Shown here one piece after another: positions 12,045 to 23,609 of a DNA stretch of 64,000 nucleotides (positions are counted from its first letter, which is position 1; each line of letters starts with the position of its first letter). A program made the position numbers and the translations under genes. The notes under the pieces were generated by a model. It did not search any database and was not told the DNA's origin. It worked only from the letters and a program-made list of their open reading frames with translations. The stretch is taken from assembly GCA_947247005.1 (NCBI GenBank), contig OX365948.1, forward strand, positions 7,936,001 through 8,000,000, in the 5' to 3' direction. This DNA is from Spisula solida. Taxonomy: Eukaryota; Mollusca; Bivalvia; Venerida; Mactridae.

Positions 12045-12620
12045 ACGTCGCGCTCTACGGCGACGTCACAATTTATGACGTCATGTAATAAACAAGACGT
12101 AAATTTCATTGATAAAAATCGCAAATTATACGCGGGAGATGAATTACACAGCCGAAAATTCTACCGTGATATACCGTTTATTAGATAACGCTACAGCTCT
12201 ATATGTTTACATGGAGCAAAATACAGACAGTGTTAGAATGCATTTTATTCTGATACGACATTATCTAGACTGTATTCACATTTTTGACACATATATAGAG
12301 GATATTACATGAGTGTCTTTCCATATTGAATTTATTAAACGAGTTGAATAAAATAATAAAATGCGAGACTCTGCCGAGCATTTTATCGATTTTTTTCAAC
12401 GAGTTTAATAAATTCAATGTGGAAAGTTCTTTTTATCACATATTAGCCTTTTCCGGCCGAAACATTAAATAGCTACTTATTTTTCACTATAATAAACGCG
12501 CAATTTTGACGACGTCGCCTATCCTTTGAATGACGTCGCGTGATAGCTTTATTACACTAGTGTATTATCAAAAATAAATAATGGCTTTATTACGCTGCCG
12601 CGACGTCAAACATGTGATAA
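12045..12620. repeat. GACGTC-rich inverted-repeat region
   Basis: The region holds at least five GACGTC cores, including a full TGACGTCA at 12076-12083. These are distributed on both sides of a long hairpin at 12316-12427. Shared ttattacactag/ataataaac-type segments on the two sides suggest a decayed foldback element. TGACGTCA is the canonical CREB/ATF site, but regulatory use is only a possibility. Confidence 0.45.
12316..12427. repeat. Long imperfect hairpin
   Basis: Arms of about 32 bp (ctttccatattgaatttatt against aataaattcaatgtggaaag) flank a second stem, ataaaatgc/gcattttat. The central loop is gagactctgccga. Confidence 0.75.
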
Positions 12621-12627
12621 AAAGAAT

Positions 12628-14440
12628 TTAATCTCCCTTCTTTATGTATTCCGTTAAATCTATTTAAGTAATTGGATAGCTTCCCTTTCATATTGACATT
12701 ATTTGAAATTGATTGACGATTGAGATGGAAATAGGAACGTTAATCATAGTGACCTATCCATGGAGTAAATGGTTAAACGTTTCTTATGTTAAGTCAAAAC
12801 TCGTATCCAACCGGCATTTTATTTCCTGTGGATATTTCGGTAGTATCCTCTCTTTGAAAAGCATTCTAAGAATCCTGAAGCTTCTCCAAATTGTAATTGA
12901 AAGTTTAATGTTCAAAGATATGACGTTATTCAAATCTATAACGATTAACACACCTTACTGTTTCAATGATAACACTCTATTAGATCAATGGTGTTTGCAT
13001 GCACTGAAATGCTTGATACCTTGGATTTTCTGTTAAGGTTTTCAAGAGCACTTCATTCGTTAAAGCGCAGGAAGTAACCCGCAAAGGAGTACATATTTCT
13101 TAAATGGGTATTTGAGTTCGATATAAAGAATCAATACTTATCTAGCTGTCAACAAGAATAGACACCCTCTCTAGTATCTATGACAATACTTGTGTTTGAG
13201 ATACACCATTTTAGCGGTTGTTTATGGGGCGCTGCACCCAGAGAAGTTATATGATATTCCAAATTCTCTTGTATGTTTCAGCGAAATGACCGACTTTCTT
13301 ATTACATTATAGGAGAACATGTCACCAAACCATAACTTATAAAACAGTTAATATTAAGTCAGTTATAAATCAAAGTTAACCTTATCGAGCGAAAGACATA
13401 AATCCTTCTAGTTTATGATAATGTACATATTATGTTTTTGTTGTCGCTACATCGATGCCATTTTTAAAGTTAGCAAGATTTGCGACCAGAATAAATTAAC
13501 CGAATTTAAAGAGAAGTAAATTCTAAAGAGATATGTTATTCTACAAAGACTGTCAAGTCAAGTAAAGTCATAAACAATTCAGTCCATCGCCAAGTAAAAA
13601 TCTAAATTTGCGGTAGAAAAGTAATAGCTATATACACGTACACAATTACATATAAAAAATACTGCCTTAAACTATGTTATAATTTTATGCTCATTCTACC
13701 TCTTTTATATGAAACAAGGTAAAACAATACCGAGAATTGAAGGCTTAAAAAATATTAAGGAAATGAGAATAGAAAATGAGAAAAACATATAGCTTTAAAA
13801 ATAGGTAAACTGTGGTTTTAGACAGTAAATAGAAATGGAAACGATTCCTATGACATGATTTTTTACACTTCACATATTAAAAATATATTCATAACTTCAT
13901 AGATGATGCGGTTAGACCTCTTTCCCCCTTTTTACTATACTAGTATGCCTTTTTGAAAACTCCCATTATCTTGTTTTTTAAAACTTCATAAACAATATGC
14001 AAAATAAGTGGGACAAAAGTATATTGTTGAACATGCATTTATTAGCAAAAATATATAATGTAAGCATATATTGGAATATAATCTCGTTGTTTAATGTATC
14101 ATAAATGAAAAATAAACAGGGTCACCCGAAAGGGGCCTCAAATGAAAAACAAACAAACTAATACGTCTTAAAATATAAAGCTAGACATGATTTGATACAT
14201 AATTATTATTGTATTAATTGTTTTGGTAGCTGAATCAACAAATGTTGCTAATTTTATCATTGTTGAAGTGTTTTGTGAATCCGTAAGATTACGCAATAAA
14301 TTCAAATTCGGCCAAATGTAGTAATAACGCTTGGTGAATTTTTCTCGGATTTCTTTATAAAACTGACATTGAGGCCAGCCTTGGTGCATTTCTGAACAGT
14401 TACTATCTTTTATCCGGTTTGTTTTACAAAGGTTTCCCGA
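12628..14440. other. No gene recognised
   Basis: AT-rich DNA. The 107-codon frame at 12713-13036 starts only at a non-ATG codon, has no recognisable domain and lies in ordinary composition, so it is not called. Confidence 0.5.
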
Positions 14441-14446
14441 CGTTGA

Positions 14447-14590
14447 CTCTGTGTATACGGGTTCTACTATGTTAGAACGGGGTCGACCCCAGCACTTCAT
14501 AATCCTTAACATATTGGCGATTGGTTACACTTGGAAAAGGGAACAACAAAATTGAAACTACATACTCATATTGATGTTGTTTTGTAGATT
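14447..14590. repeat. Dispersed repeat, copy A
   Basis: It shares acgggttctactatgtt, gcacttcataatccttaaca and catactcatattgatgttg with 21905-22230. Copy A lacks about 155 bp found in the other copy. The 114-codon minus-strand frame overlapping it is not conserved and is not called. Confidence 0.65.
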
Positions 14591-14599
14591 ACGGTCAAT

Positions 14600-15245
14600 A
14601 CTTGCTACCATGGTCCTACATCAGATTTAGATCATTTATACGATTCATGGTAATATTACATTGCATGAATGATTTTGTTGACGCATCAAACCTGATCTAT
14701 GTCTAGCCTACGGTATATTTGTAATCCGTCAGATTTCTGCAACATTACGGTTCCAGCATAGTTTGATGAATCAATCCAGACGTATGTCTAGGCTCGTGAT
14801 TCTATTGCAATAACTGCTCTAGAAAAGAGCGCGATAACTATAATACTATACTGGGTGTGGCTTGTTTACCAAGCCCTCGGTTAAGCTACAATACAAATTA
14901 CATTATCATAATATAACTCCAAGAGCGACAACTTCGTGATGCAACAGTGACGTAACAAGAACGTGAGGAATAACGAAAATAAACCAGCAGGTTCTGTCAA
15001 CAGCAAGATGATATGTCCTATGTATCGTGTGAAATTATCGTAACTATGTAAAATTGTGAAATAGTTATGCTATCCTTTTTCAGTTTAAGAATGACACAAA
15101 GGTTTAATGGAGGGCTGTTCAGATTGGAAAGATAGGGACGTAATAGGAAATCATGAGAACGTTTGTGACGTTACCAAGACATTTTCAAAATACCAACGTT
15201 TCATGGTAAGGATATTCACCCATACGATGTAAGATCCGTAAAAAT
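14600..15245. other. No gene recognised
   Basis: AT-rich intergenic DNA between the dispersed repeat and the 4.05-kb inverted-repeat element. No conserved frame or repeat was seen. Confidence 0.4.
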
Positions 15246-15258
15246 ACATGCGATTCTA
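15246..15258. repeat. Left 13-bp direct repeat (candidate target-site duplication)
   Basis: The sequence acatgcgattcta stands directly before the left end of the inverted-repeat element. It recurs in the same orientation directly after the right end at 19312-19324. Confidence 0.7.
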
Positions 15259-15399
15259 TGTGCGTGAAGTTAGCAGCCAGTTGCCAGTTGCCAGTAGCCG
15301 ATTCAAAGTTTTGAATCGGGAATTGGCAAATGGCAGCTAACTTCACAACCTAACTGACAATTCGAATTTTTCTATCGAATCGGCAACTGCGAACTGGCA

Positions 15400-15925
15400 G
15401 CCAGCAGCCAATTCAAATTTTAATATAGGATCGAATAGGCAACTGTTCCTAGTGGACACGAATTGGCAACTGGCAACTGGCAGCTAGCAGCCGATTCAAA
15501 TTTTTCTCAAAAATTATTTTAACTCAGTAAACTCGAATTGGAAAATGCAGGCAGCCTGCAGCCCATTCATTTTTTTCTCAAAAAATCGAATTGGCAACTG
15601 GCAACTGGCAGCCAGCAGCCGATTCAAATTGTTGTAAAAAAATCGAATAGGCAACTTGCAACTGGCAACTGGCAGCCAGCAGCCGATTCAAATTTTTCTT
15701 AAAAAATCGAATTGGCAACTGGCAGCCAGCAGCCGATTCAATTTTTTTTCAAAAAATAGTTTTACTCAGAAAAATCGAATTGGCAACTGGCAACTGGCAG
15801 CCAGCAGCCGATTCAAATTTTCTCAAAAAATCAAATTTGCAGCTGGCAACTGGCAGCCAGCAGCCGATTCAAAGTTTTCTAAAAAAAAAAATTAATCAGA
15901 AAAATCAAATTGGCAACTGGCAACT
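15400..15925. repeat. Subterminal minisatellite, left side
   Basis: Roughly ten variant units of aattggcaactggcaactgg, cagccagcagccgattcaaa and a t-rich spacer ending in aaaaatcg. Unit length varies because the ggcaact module is present once, twice or more. The 79-codon frame here is only the translated repeat. Confidence 0.9.
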
Positions 15926-16399
15926 GCAATAAAATACCAAGAATGTCATTGGAAAAACATAACTATTTTAAGAACAAAATACTGCGGGAAAGTTTGTACC
16001 GTCGTAAGCGTTAAGAAGCCGTTACGGCGTTAACTGTATTGATCAAATGTTCCCTTGTATGTACTTCACTACACATTCGCTTAAAATATCCAACAGTTGT
16101 GAATGCCAAAAAGCATGAAATTTAGTCATTTTTATGTTATCCATTTATGATCGTCAGATCTTTCTTAGAACATGCATGATATATTTTTGTATTTGATTAT
16201 TTTGAAGCTCAAATGTTTTATACATGTACTATGGCCAGATGGCCACCATGAGACTATAACATTTTAACATTTGTGGCTAATACTAAAGAACAAGTATAAT
16301 TGGTATTGAGCAACCAACATAAGCCGTCGAATATCACATTTAAAAAGGTGGTACGTATAGCCAATATGTACAGCTATACATACAAGTACAGTCGACTCT

Positions 16400-16870
16400 C
16401 GAAAATTTCGGTACCGTGAAAATTACTACGACATTACGAAAATTCCAGATAAGTTCGAAAGTCACTTTAAATCCCGTTCTTCTCGTCCCAGTTTGGCAAA
16501 TTCAGGGATACCGTTTCTTACCGGGGCGACAAGCCTTGCGTGGTCGTGATCAACCGGGGTGATCCGTGATAAACAGTGATGGACCCATTCTCACATTCCT
16601 GGTTTTGGCATCCCCGGCGAGTCTCTGTTTGTAATCCTAGGGGACCGTGTCTATCCGGGTAGACAATCGCAGCAGCACCGTGACTGTGACATCTGGGATC
16701 AACCGGGACGATCCGTGATAGACCGTGATGAACCGGCTGACAGCCCGGCAGCCTGGGTTGTTTTAAATTTTTTAATACAACCAGGAGGTACCGGAAGCGA
16801 TATCAAAATCCGGGGATAACCGGGGCAATACCGGGGAAGGTCCGTGGCTATACCGTACCAATATCGTGAT
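16400..16870. repeat. Degenerate GC-richer block with ccgggg motifs
   Basis: Recurring gatcaaccgggg, gatccgtgata and accggggataac motifs at irregular spacing suggest an old tandem repeat. It differs clearly in base composition from its AT-rich surroundings. No open frame follows the repetition. Confidence 0.45.
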
Positions 16871-18049
16871 AAAACGCAGTGGCAAAGGCATAATACAAAT
16901 CAACGAAAAAGTCCAAAAAACGGAAAGCATAATTATGCAGTATCCGTTTGTGGTGGAAACAAATCAAAGTACTGCTAGTATTCTTGTTCTGTTCTTGGCA
17001 AGGAATAAGTAAACAAAATAAAACTGAACAACCTATACACATGATATAATAAATTTCTTAGTTCACACATTTGTCACATTTAATGCCTGGTGTTGAGCCC
17101 TTAACACGAATGCACTAGACGGTTCATTGATGCTATGATGGTTGGCATGCGTTTTTGTGGGATCATGTTCAACTCTTGAATGAGGGTCCGGTGAGGTACA
17201 ACAACGTTCCGCGGTAGAGGTGCATGTGCGCGGATCCGACCGCCCAGACATGCACGTTTATGAATTCGCTTAGGGACAGGCGCACAGTTTTGCCTGAAAC
17301 TGACTCAACTGCTACACAGGCAACTAGTGCCACGTACAAATAAAAATATGCGTTTATTCATTGTTTGTGATACTGCGGGTAAAGATATGTATAAGTTGCG
17401 ACATTTATCGGCTAAACATGAAACGACTGTGAAATGTATCTGCAATGAAGAGTGAAACAAAAAATGAATCAAAATTAAAATACGATATTTAGAAAACAGA
17501 GTTATATTTTTCAAATAATTTGTCAATTTACTCGACATTGTACTCGTATCATCATCCTAGCTGTGGTTGTGGCTGACCGGAACCGATTCCTGCGATTGTG
17601 CATGCGCATAGTTCCGCCTTGTCTACGAGTTATATTCGGGGTCTCCCTTTGTGAGGGCGATCCTTTATCGTCCCAGTGACATTATATCGTTCTTTTAGCC
17701 TTGTCATTGTAGAATAGTGGCAACGGAATTGCATGGCGACAGCAGTACGACACAATCACATTCGAAGAATTCCAGTTTCTACCGATCGACTGCTTTCATG
17801 CAAATATTCTATGTGTTAACTTACTTTGTATGCTTTTATTTGATGAGTTTTAACAGGGTTATATATAACTTGCGATTTGTCAATACAAACGTTCCAATTT
17901 TCAATTTCGCACGAGCGCTACTTGCAAAACATAGGTTTTACCGGTTTTAGAACAAATATAATTGTGCGCAAAAATGCACAGAAGTCTAGGGTTTAATCCG
18001 TACTACATGAATATTTTAATAAACACACATAAATAAGTTGGTTGTTACC

Positions 18050-18300
18050 TATGTAAGTGGTTAGGGCGCCCGCCGTGGAAGCGGGAGCTCGAAGGTTTGA
18101 ATCCCGACGAAAGCTGGGTTTGAATTAATGCGGTCGATTAATTGAGCCGCCAGATAGTTAAAGAATGGTTACCGTAGGCCCATCTCTGCCAGGCGCCCGG
18201 CAATACGAGAAGGGGTTCGGGAGGTACTGTGCGCACGAAATATAGGTGTCTTATCAGTCAAATTGGCTGGCCCTTTCAATGGTGACACTATAATATACAA
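18050..18300 (+). mobile_element. tRNA-derived SINE
   Basis: An RNA polymerase III box A-like sequence (taagtggttagggcgcccg, 18054-18072) and box B (ggtttgaatcc, 18094-18104) are spaced as in a tRNA. They are followed by a non-tRNA body of about 190 bp. The copy sits inside the inverted-repeat element just before its right array, so it either inserted there later or is part of the element. There is no clear A-rich tail. Confidence 0.65.
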
Positions 18301-18411
18301 AAGCTTAACCTTTTTTACAGTAGGTCCAACCTATATCGTGCGATGAAGAAGAATGTCGTAACATATCATACCGTCAACCAACGGATTACTGTTAGCAAGT
18401 TATCATGAAAT

Positions 18412-19150
18412 TCGACTTGGCAGCTAGCTGCCGGTTCGCAGTTGCCAATTCGATCCTACGAAAAAAATTCAATCGGCTGCTGGCTGCCGGTTCGCAATTG
18501 CCAATTCGATCTTTTAGAAAAAATTGAAACGATGGCCAGTTGCCAGTTGCCAGTTGCCAATTCGATTTTCTTGAGAAAAATTTGAATCGGCTGCTGGCTG
18601 CCAGTTGCCGGTTGCCAATTCGATTTTTTTAGAAAAATTTAAATCGGCTGCTGGCTGCCAGTTGCCAATTCGATTTTTTGAGAAAAATTTGAATCGGGTG
18701 CTGGCTGCCAGTTGCCAATTCGATTTTTATGAGTAAAAATATTTTTTGAGAAAATTTGAATCGGCTGCTGGCTGCCAGTTGCCAGTTGCCAATTCGATTT
18801 TTCTGAGTAAAAATATTTTTTTAGAAAAATTTGAATCGGCTGCTGGCTGCCAGTTGCCAGTTGCCTATTCGATTTTTCTGAGTTAAAATATTTTTTGAGA
18901 AAATTTTGAATCGGCTACTGGCTGCCAGTTGCCAGTTGCCAATTCGATTTTTCTGAGTTAAAATATTTTTTTGAGAAACATTTTTGAATCGGCTGCTGGC
19001 TGCCAGTTGCCAGTTGCCAATTCGAATTTTCTGAGAAAAAATTGAATCGGCTGCTGGCTGCCAGTTGCCATTCGATTTTTCAGAGTTAAAATATTTTTTG
19101 AGAAAAATTTGAATCGGCTGCTAGCTGCCAGTTGCCAATTCGTGTCCACT
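18412..19150. repeat. Subterminal minisatellite, right side
   Basis: Inverse of the left array, with units reading gaatcggctgctggctgcca, one or two gttgcca modules and attcgatttttctgag. It is longer than the left array (about a dozen units), showing independent expansion. The minus-strand frame at 19149-18958 is translated repeat. Confidence 0.9.
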
Positions 19151-19311
19151 ATTAAAATTTGAATTGGCTGCTGCCTGCCAGTTCGCAGTTGCCGATTCGA
19201 TAGAAAAATTCGAATTGTCAGCTAGGTTGTGAAGTTAGCTGCCATTTGCCAATTCCCGATTCAAAACTTTGAATCGGCTACTGGCAACTGGCTGCTAACT
19301 TCACGCACATC

Positions 19312-19324
19312 ACATGCGATTCTA
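19312..19324. repeat. Right 13-bp direct repeat (candidate target-site duplication)
   Basis: An exact copy of 15246-15258 directly following the right terminus. The match at both borders fixes the element boundaries to within two bases. Confidence 0.7.
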
Positions 19325-19451
19325 ACCAAAGTTTTACCTTTGTTGCTCAATGTGGTACTGGTAAGTATTCATCACAACATTACTATAAACATCGTATTTC
19401 ATAGCTCTATGAGAAGCACTAACGTCGTGCAAAATAGTTCGACGTAATTTT

Positions 19452-21262
19452 GTGCGCCGGGTCAGTGTAAGTGACCCAGGGCTCGCGCTGTCGCGGGCCA
19501 ATCGGGCCAATGGCCCGAAGAAATCAAAATTGGCCCGAAAAAAATCAAATTGGCCCGAACCATCGAAAAGTATGACTTTACAAATATTGGAAAATCCAGT
19601 TACTAAAAATAGCACGCTCGAGATTTTACCTAGACTGGTTTTACGATCAACTGTTACGGGCGACGCTAAATGAACGAAAACTGGTAGACACAGTCCACGT
19701 GTCATAAAATTAGGTCAATAAACAGCTTGTTAAACAAACAAACTATACATGACTGTGTTTATGACAGTGTGTGAGATAATTAGCGGATGGTTATCTAATC
19801 AAGGCGGCCTGATTGACTGATGAAAGAAATTGTCGATTGACCGTCACGGGTCACGAATATGAAATGCGATAAACGCATGATCCAAGCCATAAATCAGGTA
19901 ATTATTGATCGTATTTTTCAACATTGAATTATTCAGTCTTAATCATTATAATACCATTTAAAAAGTTTTTTTACGCCAGTTTATCCAGGGAATCGTATTT
20001 ATTTGTGAAGAAATTGACGTGAAAAAAACAGCGGATCACGTGACTTCATTTTCGTGCATTTTCTAAGCTAAAATAACGTTAGTTTTGGTGTTTTACACGA
20101 TAAATTAACCCATGAACATTGTGTGTGGATAGCCTATGACGTTTTAAAACATAATTTGACTTATATTCCTCGAAAATCTCGACGGTCGACTTTTTAAGAA
20201 AATTTGTCAATTCTGAAGTGACCGCATTTTCGGATATTCGTATTTTCGGACAATGCAGTTTTAAGTAGGGTTGTATAGCTCACACACACTTACATCTTTA
20301 TATTTTCTGTTAAATTTTGTATTGGTCTTATTTTGTTTCAGATTCAACAGTGTATTGTGATAAATGGTTGATCAGCTGTGATGTCAAGTCTTCTAGATGT
20401 CAAGATGCCAACAAAATCTGCTATAGGCTTCTAAACAAGTTTCCCACTTAAACCTACCAATTTGCAATTGCTCATGATCACACTATATGTGGACTTGTGT
20501 TGGAACTTAGCAAGTTTGTTGGTCAGCAGCAGAAGCTGCATCAAAGACAGAACTTTGCTGACTGGCTACAGCATATCGTACAAGGGATGCAGACTTTAGT
20601 CTCAAGTTAAAAAATATCTTCACAAAATTTATATAACTTGTGTAACAAGTCCCCTCGCAAAAACAATGTGTCATCATCAAGATAGAACGTGTACCCATAT
20701 AGTTTATACTAATTTAATTATTGTTGGTAGACTGTGAATCATTTAGGATGCATGTTTTAATGCCACTTTTGAAATGTCACTTTGTGTTGTGCTATAGAGG
20801 ATAAACGTGAAAACGTTCTAAAATGCTGTCATTCATTATACATATAACTTTTATAAGTTTCTTAGACATGGAGATACAGGAAAAAATAATAACTTGAACA
20901 GAAGTCTACATTCATTGAATCATTCAAATGAACAACAACAAAATTTCACATAGAAAAAAAACATACATGAATGTACATCTTTGTCAAATTGATAAAGTTT
21001 TATACCATTAAAATAGTTACAATTCAGGGTTTCTCAAGACTGAATATAAGGTGAAATGATATATCTCATAGTGGATTTTACTGTTCTCAAACAGCGAAAT
21101 AGCAGGAGCTTCCGGGGGCCTCTGGCCCCCTGGTCCCCCAGTCAAGGCTTCGCCCTGGACCCACCGGGGGCCCTCGCGGCCCCCTGGCCCCCAGCCGCTA
21201 TTAAGGTTAAAAAATTGGCCCAACATAATTTTGAGCCAGAGTTAGCCCTGTGACCCATTTTA
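19452..21262. other. Unclassified segment bounded by GC-rich GGCCC blocks
   Basis: At 19470-19565 there are repeats of ggcccgaa and a ctcgcgctgtcgcggg palindrome. At 21095-21195 there is a very GC-rich block with hairpins such as gggggcctctggccccc. The right border contains gggctaactctggctc on the minus strand, loosely similar to gggctcgcgctgtcgcgg at the left border. Between them lies AT-rich DNA with no convincing frame. A 73-codon plus frame (19452-19673, non-ATG start) and a 65-codon plus frame (21056-21253) read through the two blocks. The whole could be a decayed transposon, but this is inference. Confidence 0.3.
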
Positions 21263-21900
21263 GTCACCTGTAATTTTCTGACCGCGTACTAGTATTCGTT
21301 TTCGTTCATAGTTGTACGGTATGTAGAAAAAGGATTCCGATGTCTGATTGTATACACTAATAAATTAACACAATTCAATTGCGTTGTGAAATTCGTGAAA
21401 ATACTGGATGTTCAATTCTGTTCAATTATAAGTTGAACACCTCTCGTATAGTTTGATTAATAAAATGTATATTGTTTAACCATGTGGGTATTGAAACACT
21501 AGACCTGTTTATGTTTAAAAGTCCCTCGTCATTTGGATTGAAACCGTTTCTCAACATTATTCAGTCACACAAAGCAAGTTTCCTGAAATTATTATTTAGC
21601 AAAAACTAATATTGATGTACGGCAAGCAATTGAAAAAAAACTCTTCACCATAAACAAATATCTCGGAAGAATTAAACTTGTCACCAGACCATGGCAATCC
21701 AATCCAGCATGTAGTGATAATCTAGCGCTCTACCAATTGCCATAATCGAATTTGCTGTCAATGGCTGGGTTTGGACGCTAACTATAGTATAGTCTGGTTC
21801 CATTATCTGCGAATGTCTGGTTTTTCCAGACGCTAAAACCCATATTTGTGTTGGAGCAGTTTCAAAATGGCGCTGATAAAACAATGATAAAGCGAACGTG
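21263..21900. other. No gene recognised
   Basis: AT-rich DNA. The 89-codon minus frame at 21950-21681 overlaps the dispersed repeat and resembles nothing recognised. Confidence 0.4.
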
Positions 21901-21904
21901 ACTC

Positions 21905-22230
21905 TGTATATACGGGTTCTACTATGTTTGAACAGGGTCGACCTCAGCACTTCATAATCCTTAACATATTGGCGATTCCTAGTTAGAAACTAGTTACACT
22001 TGGAAAAAGGAACAACAACATTAAAACTAGATTCATTTCTGAATAAATAAAATAAATACACTGACGACAACTTTTCCACAGGGAGCCGTATCGTTTTTGT
22101 AATATGTTTAAGTATTATTTAAGTATTTTAAACAAGCAACAAAAGAATACATCTACCTGTGAACTTTTAAATCATACGTATGTTATAATAAAACATACTC
22201 ATATTGAAATTGCTTTGTAGATTAAAAGCG
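21905..22230. repeat. Dispersed repeat, copy B
   Basis: Matches 14447-14590 in the same orientation but carries about 155 extra bases (about 22035-22190) and a small tagttagaaacta duplication. One copy is therefore a deletion derivative or the other has an insertion. Confidence 0.65.
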
Positions 22231-22239
22231 AACTGACGT

Positions 22240-23505
22240 TGGTTTAACCATAGTTTACCCACTGAAGGTTTTTGCGGTCTCAAGTTGAACTATGGTGAAC
22301 ATGGGTAACGCTAAATGCCATCCAATACAACAGATGTTGTGAAAACCCGTGTCCGATAACGTGTAGCTAACATTACAGGTACACGTACGTACGTGCATTT
22401 GACAAAAAATGTGTGCATGTAAAATCACTTGACAGTTGAAACATAATTCCTTCATATATCGAAAAGCGCTACCAAGCTGTGTGACGTGTTACCCAGCCTA
22501 ATTCGTCAGTCACAAGCAATTTACATGGAAAACCGACACATGCATGAATGATAAAAAGTCTATCCTGTCGCGTCCTCATTCACAGACACGTTGAGTTTCG
22601 CAACCTCCCGACTCAAATTCAATTGTTACCATTATATTTGTTGGACCGGTGGAATGATCATGAGTTTTAACGAATCCGGCCCTAGAGAAAACCATAAATG
22701 TGTGATCTTTATTTCAACTCGTTCCTTGTCTGCAGCGAAGATTAACATTTAAGTAACTTAAATCATTATACAAAATTGTCTCGTGTCATCAAATACCAGA
22801 TATCTATTGACTATGACATTGGCGTACTCACTGAATTAAAGGACGACCTTACGCCAGTGTTTGCGTTCAGTCAGTTGCACTATATGAAACTGTATCAAAT
22901 AATTTGTGTCCCTCTATAAATACTGCCTTGCGTTCAAGGAAACGTTATGTGGCGTACGTTTCGCACCTGGTACGCACCTGTTATCCGTTGAACAGTATGT
23001 TTAAAAAAGCATGCTTGTCACGTACGCCAAGTTTGGCTAACCATATCCGGAGGTGGTGTTTGTGTATTTGTGTTATTAAACAAAATGGCGGACAGAGGCA
23101 AACAAAAGAATGTGGATAGTAAAATCCGTGCATCCGTACATACCGGTATTTCAAACTGAGAACGGAAAAAAACGGGAATTAGTACTTTTAAATTGTATGC
23201 CGCAAACGAAGCGTACAACAAAGGATTGTATCGACAAAACCCGTGATTGTTAAACATGTTTGCAGGTTACTTTCCTTGAACGTTGGGCTGCAGAAAATAG
23301 TGTGTCGCGAAAATATTTACTTGTCTTGTATGCTTTGTTCAGGTTATAAAATGTGTATGCTGATTTATGGGAAATGAAACAACATAATACATTTGCATTT
23401 GATTTGATGAGAAATTAATAATTAAAACAATGATATAAATAGTTATATATTACACAAACGATTTGTGCTTTTCGACCTGACCATAAAAATATAAAAAATA
23501 TATAC
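22240..23505. other. No gene recognised
   Basis: Several short overlapping frames on both strands but no domain, repeat or splice-consistent exon that I can support. Confidence 0.4.
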
Positions 23506-23511
23506 ATATGT

Positions 23512-23601
23512 AAGGCTCGAACTCGTGTTTGCATTAGGCTAAAAAATACAATATTTTCCTCATCGCTAAACCACTGAGCTATTTTTGTCAGACGAGATTG
23601 A
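23512..23601 (-). repeat. Degenerate tRNA-like sequence (SINE head or tRNA pseudogene)
   Basis: On the minus strand, tagctcagtggtttagcg (box A) is followed about 40 bases later by gagttcgagcc (box B). The anticodon-arm region is AT-rich and enlarged, so this is not a functional tRNA. No SINE body was delimited. Confidence 0.5.
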
Positions 23602-23609
23602 TGATCACT

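Larger units (their letters stand above)
15259..19311. mobile_element. 4.05-kb non-autonomous element with minisatellite terminal inverted repeats
   Basis: The left end is tgtgcgtgaagttagcagcc. The right end is the inverse of the same sequence plus two extra bases. Similarity between the ends continues inward for more than 190 bp and then into arrays of about 40-60-bp units in opposite orientation (15400-15925 and 18412-19150). Each terminus also contains its own small inverted repeat (gtgaagttagc against gctaacttcac about 80 bp apart), so each end can fold alone. The interior shows no transposase: it has a degenerate ccgggg-rich block, short chance frames and a nested SINE. The architecture resembles foldback elements or TIR elements of the Mutator type. 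The 13-bp flanking repeat is longer than typical for those, and family assignment is open. Confidence 0.8.

Noticed and set aside
12713..13036. 107-codon plus frame
   Set aside because: Starts at a non-ATG codon, no domain, ordinary AT-rich composition.
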